64,000 nt of DNA from Candidatus Eisenbergiella merdavium. GTDB taxonomy: Bacteria; Bacillota; Clostridia; Lachnospirales; Lachnospiraceae. The stretch lies in assembly GCA_019119595.1 (NCBI GenBank), contig DWWS01000028.1, forward strand, positions 27,474 through 91,473. The letters run 5' to 3'. Under the pieces are notes generated by a model, which saw nothing but the letters and a program-made list of their open reading frames with translations, did not search any database and was not told the origin of the DNA. Below are positions 60,929 to 64,000 of this stretch, one piece after another. Both the position numbers and the translations under genes were made by a program. Positions within the stretch are counted from its first letter, which is position 1. Every line of letters starts with the position of its first letter.

Positions 60929-62425
60929 CTACTGATTCTGTGCAAGCCATTCATCCAGCTGTCTCTGCTTCTCTTCCACGATCCTGTCAATTCCCGCCGC
61001 CTTCAGATCCATCTGAAACTGCGGCAGCGTTTCATCAATATCTGTCTCCACCACCTCAAGGGCCATTTTGTATTGGTTCACAACGTTAATGCAGGCCGTC
61101 ATCTCATTGGTCACAGGAGAGGAATCAAAGGTAAATCCGAGCGCTTTGGAACGCAGAGCGTTCTCGTTTGAGGAAAGCATTCTGTCAAAATAATCCTCAG
61201 CCTGAGGCTCCCAGGGAGGCGTCAGCGTCTGATTCGGCCAGTACCATGCGATGCCGAGCGACCAGGCCGCCGACGTGGCATCCGTCCCCTCCGCGTATGT
61301 TGCTGTTTTCCCATTCATCTGATAATGCCGGCCTTCGATTCCGCAGGAAAGCAGCGTCGCAAGCTCCTGATTCGTATACAGCTCCTTCAGGAAACGGACT
61401 GCGGCATCCGGATTTTTACAGCCTGCACTGATATGCCACATACCGGTGTTCACTCCCGTCGTGGTGATCAGTGTCTGATCCAGCCGGATTCCTGCCAGCT
61501 CATATCCCGTCGATACCGAATCCGTCTGTGCCTGACAGACCATATCGAAACTGTTGGAAAAAGAGCCCGCCGCCTTCCCGCTCTTGATGTAGGATTTCAG
61601 ACCATCCGTGCTGTTTAACGGATCATCCATATAGAAGCCAAGCGCCTTCCATTTTTTAAAATATTCCAGCGTCTCGTAATATTCTTCCGATTCATAATAA
61701 TTGATCACCGTGGTATCCTGCCCGTAATTTCCCAGTACCCCCAGCAGGTTCGTGCTGTCCCCGAGCGGGTCAATGTTGCCCGGGCCGTATACTCCCGCCG
61801 TGGATGTGGGGATCATGCACAGCTCCGGATGGGCCGTCTGGATCTGCGTCATGATATCGGTAAATTCCTCCAGCGTATATATCCTGTCCGGATCGATCGT
61901 GATCCCGCATTCATCCGCCAGATCCTTTCTAAGCACATACCCGGTTCCCAGTCCATAGCCCGTGATCACCGGAAGTCCGAAGGTCTGTTCCCCAACCGCC
62001 CCGCAGGCCAGATATTCCTCTCCGATCGTTTCCCCGATCTCCGGATATTTTTCGAGATATTCATCAAGGGCAAGCACCTGGCCGTTGCTTACCAGCGCAG
62101 ACAGATTGCTCCAGTATTTGGAGGAAAACACATCCACAGAATCATCTCCTCCCGTCACAAGGAGGTTCATCTGCTGCTGGATGCTTCCGAATTCAATGGG
62201 AATCAGCTCCACCTCGATTCCCTGTCCGGCCAGCAGTATGTTTGCCTCATCCTGGATCAGCTCCGTATCCGGCACATCCTGTGTGCAGACCAGCGTAACC
62301 CTCAGCTTTGCCGTCTCCGCACCTGAGCCTTCCTCCATATTTCCCCCGCATCCCGCTGCCAACAGGCAGCAGGATAAAAGCCCGGCACAGACCACAGTCC
62401 TGAAAATTTTCAGCCTCCCTTTCAT
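60929..62425 (-). CDS. Extracellular solute-binding lipoprotein
   Basis: A 498-residue lipoprotein. Seen: signal sequence with lipobox LLAAGC (Cys 26), then a two-lobe binding domain with SVDVFSSKYWSN and FGLPVITGYGLGTGYVLRKDLADE segments, typical of family 1 sugar-binding proteins. GGGAGG precedes the ATG by seven bases. It is the first gene of the operon. Its promoter carries a 14-bp direct repeat next to the -35 position, so it is likely the point of AraC control. The ligand is unknown; the downstream esterases suggest an acylated sugar. Confidence 0.93.
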   Translation of the reverse strand: MKGRLKIFRTVVCAGLLSCCLLAAGCGGNMEEGSGAETAKLRVTLVCTQDVPDTELIQDEANILLAGQGIEVELIPIEFGSIQQQMNLLVTGGDDSVDVFSSKYWSNLSALVSNGQVLALDEYLEKYPEIGETIGEEYLACGAVGEQTFGLPVITGYGLGTGYVLRKDLADECGITIDPDRIYTLEEFTDIMTQIQTAHPELCMIPTSTAGVYGPGNIDPLGDSTNLLGVLGNYGQDTTVINYYESEEYYETLEYFKKWKALGFYMDDPLNSTDGLKSYIKSGKAAGSFSNSFDMVCQAQTDSVSTGYELAGIRLDQTLITTTGVNTGMWHISAGCKNPDAAVRFLKELYTNQELATLLSCGIEGRHYQMNGKTATYAEGTDATSAAWSLGIAWYWPNQTLTPPWEPQAEDYFDRMLSSNENALRSKALGFTFDSSPVTNEMTACINVVNQYKMALEVVETDIDETLPQFQMDLKAAGIDRIVEEKQRQLDEWLAQNQ

Positions 62426-62454
62426 GGAACACCTCCCGGAAATTTGATGCTAAA

Positions 62455-62460
62455 ATTATA
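62455..62460 (-). promoter_or_regulatory. -10 box of the three-esterase operon
   Basis: TATAAT on the minus strand, about 30 bases before the binding-protein start. The -35 position (17 bases upstream) reads AGAAAA, far from consensus, as expected of an activator-dependent promoter. Confidence 0.65.
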
Positions 62461-62482
62461 AAAATTTTTCTGCGCCCTTTTC

Positions 62483-62517
62483 TGTCAGATTTGTGACGGA
62501 CTTTGTCAGATTTGTGA
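62483..62517 (-). repeat. 14-bp perfect direct repeat, probable AraC operator
   Basis: TGTCAGATTTGTGA occurs at 62483-62496 and again at 62504-62517, 21 bp apart, i.e. two helical turns, directly upstream of the weak -35 position of the operon. Paired direct repeats on one face of the helix are the usual form of AraC-type activator sites. Confidence 0.7.
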
Positions 62518-62519
62518 TT

Positions 62520-63803
62520 TTATGTCGATTTGACCTTTTTTCTATACTCCATCGGAGTTACTCCCTCCAGCTGGCGAAATATCTGCGTAAAATGTGAAAA
62601 ATTTTCATAGCCGACCCGGACGGCGATCACTCCCACCGGAAAATCCGTCTGTGTAAGCATTTCCTTTGCCATTGCCATCTTTTCCCTTATCATGAAATCC
62701 TTCATGCCAATTCCTTCTTCCCTCTTAAATAATCTGGTCAGATGTTCCCTGCTGATGTACAATGCTTCCGCGATCTCTCCCACAGACAGATTCCATTCCA
62801 GATGTTCTACGATCATCCTCTTTGCCCGTTCCACATCAGACAAAATCTCTTCCGGCTTCTGTACGATCCTTTGAAGCCCCTCCACGGACTGCTTCACCGC
62901 TTCCTTCATTCTTTCAGCCGACCAGAACGCTTCCATAAATTTTCGATAGCTGTAAGCCGAAGAAAGAAACAGGTTATCCGCCTCCAGGTGATACTCCTCC
63001 AAAAGCTCCAGCATCATCTTTACATATTCCTGGTGAAAAAATACCATATCGCTGAGCCCCTTCATGTTGTCCTTTTCTTCCAGAAATGCTTCTATTTCCC
63101 ACAACGTCATAGATGTCCGCCCTTTTTCCAAAAGCAGCTTCCACCTCACCATACAGGAACGTATCCGTTCCTTCTTTTCCCTTCCGCGCCCATTTTCAAA
63201 TTCTTCCTCAAAAATACCGCTTTCACCATGTATATTGTTCATTCTCCTGTGCTTCAGCTGCCTCATGTTTTCTATGATCTCTTCCCTTCCGCTCCATGTT
63301 CCGGGATAAACCGCCAGCTTAATATGAAACATCTTCTCCATCAACTGTCCCGTTTTTTTCAGAACATCCGTTACATCCGTTTCTCCGCCGTTTTCCTCCC
63401 TGTAAAAAAACATGGCATAGGTTTCGTCCCTTCTCCCACAGACCAGTATGCGCTTTTCCCATCCCTGTCCGATTACCTCATGCAGAATGTTTTCCAGCAC
63501 AAATTTCTTCAGTCTCAACGGCCAGGAAGCCCAGTCAGTTTCACTTGCCACAACCTGCAGCTGAGCGATATAAAGCCCTGCGTTTTCTTCGGATATTTTC
63601 CAGTCCATCTGTTCCAGATCATGCTCCAGAATATCAATCCTCTCAAGCTCCTCCAGCTTTCTGAAGACCTGATCCGACCATTCTTCCCAATATTCCGTCC
63701 ACTTTTCTCGAATCCGATGTATCAGCTTGCTTCCGCTTTCAGAAAGTATGTCCGTACTGCCAAGAATGATCTGAATTTTATCAATAAGCAGCAATTCCGT
63801 CAT
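62520..63803 (-). CDS. AraC-type regulator lacking a receiver domain
   Basis: A 427-residue protein. Seen: a C-terminal AraC domain of about 100 residues (RMIVEHLEWNLSVGEIAEALYISREHLTRLFKREEGIGMKDFMI, then YENFSHFTQIFRQLEGVTPMEYRKK), preceded by about 300 residues resembling the middle of YesN-type regulators (VCGRRDETYAMFFYREENGG). No receiver signature (DD, phosphoacceptor D, K) is present at the N-terminus, and no kinase gene is adjacent. GGAGGG lies seven bases before ATG 63803. It sits directly upstream of the transporter/esterase operon in the same direction and is the obvious activator candidate for its promoter. Confidence 0.9.
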   Translation of the reverse strand: MTELLLIDKIQIILGSTDILSESGSKLIHRIREKWTEYWEEWSDQVFRKLEELERIDILEHDLEQMDWKISEENAGLYIAQLQVVASETDWASWPLRLKKFVLENILHEVIGQGWEKRILVCGRRDETYAMFFYREENGGETDVTDVLKKTGQLMEKMFHIKLAVYPGTWSGREEIIENMRQLKHRRMNNIHGESGIFEEEFENGRGREKKERIRSCMVRWKLLLEKGRTSMTLWEIEAFLEEKDNMKGLSDMVFFHQEYVKMMLELLEEYHLEADNLFLSSAYSYRKFMEAFWSAERMKEAVKQSVEGLQRIVQKPEEILSDVERAKRMIVEHLEWNLSVGEIAEALYISREHLTRLFKREEGIGMKDFMIREKMAMAKEMLTQTDFPVGVIAVRVGYENFSHFTQIFRQLEGVTPMEYRKKVKST

Positions 63804-63944
63804 CTGTAACCCTCCGCCAGTTTGTACTTATTGCTTTTTACATTTTAATAGATTAAATCTTTTACGTCAACGAAAACAGGCATCTGAATCTAGCGTTTCA
63901 GCTTATTATATCCTGTACAATCTATAGAAAAGGCGGTGAAGTGT

Positions 63945-64000
63945 ATGTATGACAAATTTCTTGCTGATCGGATCGCAGAATTGAGAATGAAGAAGGGAGT
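63945..64000 (+). CDS. XRE-type helix-turn-helix protein, N-terminus only
   Basis: A start ATG at 63945, with AAGGCGG nine bases upstream, opens MYDKFLADRIAELRMKKGV before the window ends. The DRIAELRMKKG phrase is the first helix of a Cro/XRE domain. Nothing further can be said. Confidence 0.65.
   Translation, partial: MYDKFLADRIAELRMKKG

Overview
This window looks like chromosomal DNA from a gut-type member of the Clostridia, most likely the family Lachnospiraceae. The evidence is moderate G+C with AT-rich promoters, near-universal strong Shine-Dalgarno sequences (GGAGG), vegetative TTGACA/TATAAT promoters, a SAM-I riboswitch on metK, SleB-type cell-wall hydrolases, a Gram-positive style dnaE, small clostridial DUF families, and several LplABC-type sugar ABC transporters paired with YesM/YesN-type two-component systems or AraC regulators. 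I saw no rRNA, tRNA, CRISPR array, prophage or insertion sequence. The genus cannot be fixed from the sequence alone.

Layout. Positions 1-4.7 kb (minus strand) hold housekeeping genes argF-birA-DUF6145-coaX (coaX is cut by the window edge) and an SH3/SleB cell-wall hydrolase. A MATE exporter with a terminator in its leader follows at 5.0-6.4 kb. From 6.4 to 15.8 kb lies a glycan-use locus: sensor kinase and response regulator, then solute-binding lipoprotein, two permeases and a GH97 glycoside hydrolase without a signal peptide. From 16.0 to 23.6 kb lies a second locus: permeases and binding protein, a cupin, and a divergent kinase/regulator pair.

The middle is mostly core metabolism: a second SleB hydrolase, proC, an rRNA/tRNA methyltransferase, pfkA, a MarR regulator with a heterodimeric ABC exporter (one ATP site degenerate), an orphan lipoprotein, dnaE with a DUF89 gene upstream, a regulator made of two duplicated HTH domains, an Rpn-type nuclease, metK under a SAM-I riboswitch, murA, and an M23 peptidase operon. 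After these come a small alarmone synthetase, an 88-residue unknown protein behind a terminator hairpin, and a TrhA/hemolysin III membrane protein behind a leader with a possible pseudoknot.

From 48.5 to 53.5 kb an AraC regulator faces a GPH-type symporter, a creatininase-family amidohydrolase and a type-B carboxylesterase. From 55.4 to 63.8 kb a seven-gene operon (binding protein, two permeases, three unrelated alpha/beta hydrolases, an MFS transporter) lies behind a receiver-less AraC regulator. A perfect 14-bp direct repeat abuts the operon's -35 region. The two ester-hydrolase loci together suggest use of acylated or esterified carbon sources, but no substrate can be read from the sequence.

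The observations most worth testing are the direct-repeat operator of the three-esterase operon, a hairpin plus CGGAATGGAGG leader motif that recurs before several unlinked genes, the trhA leader pseudoknot, and two short promoter-plus-terminator leaders (MATE and the 88-residue protein) that could be attenuators or small RNAs.
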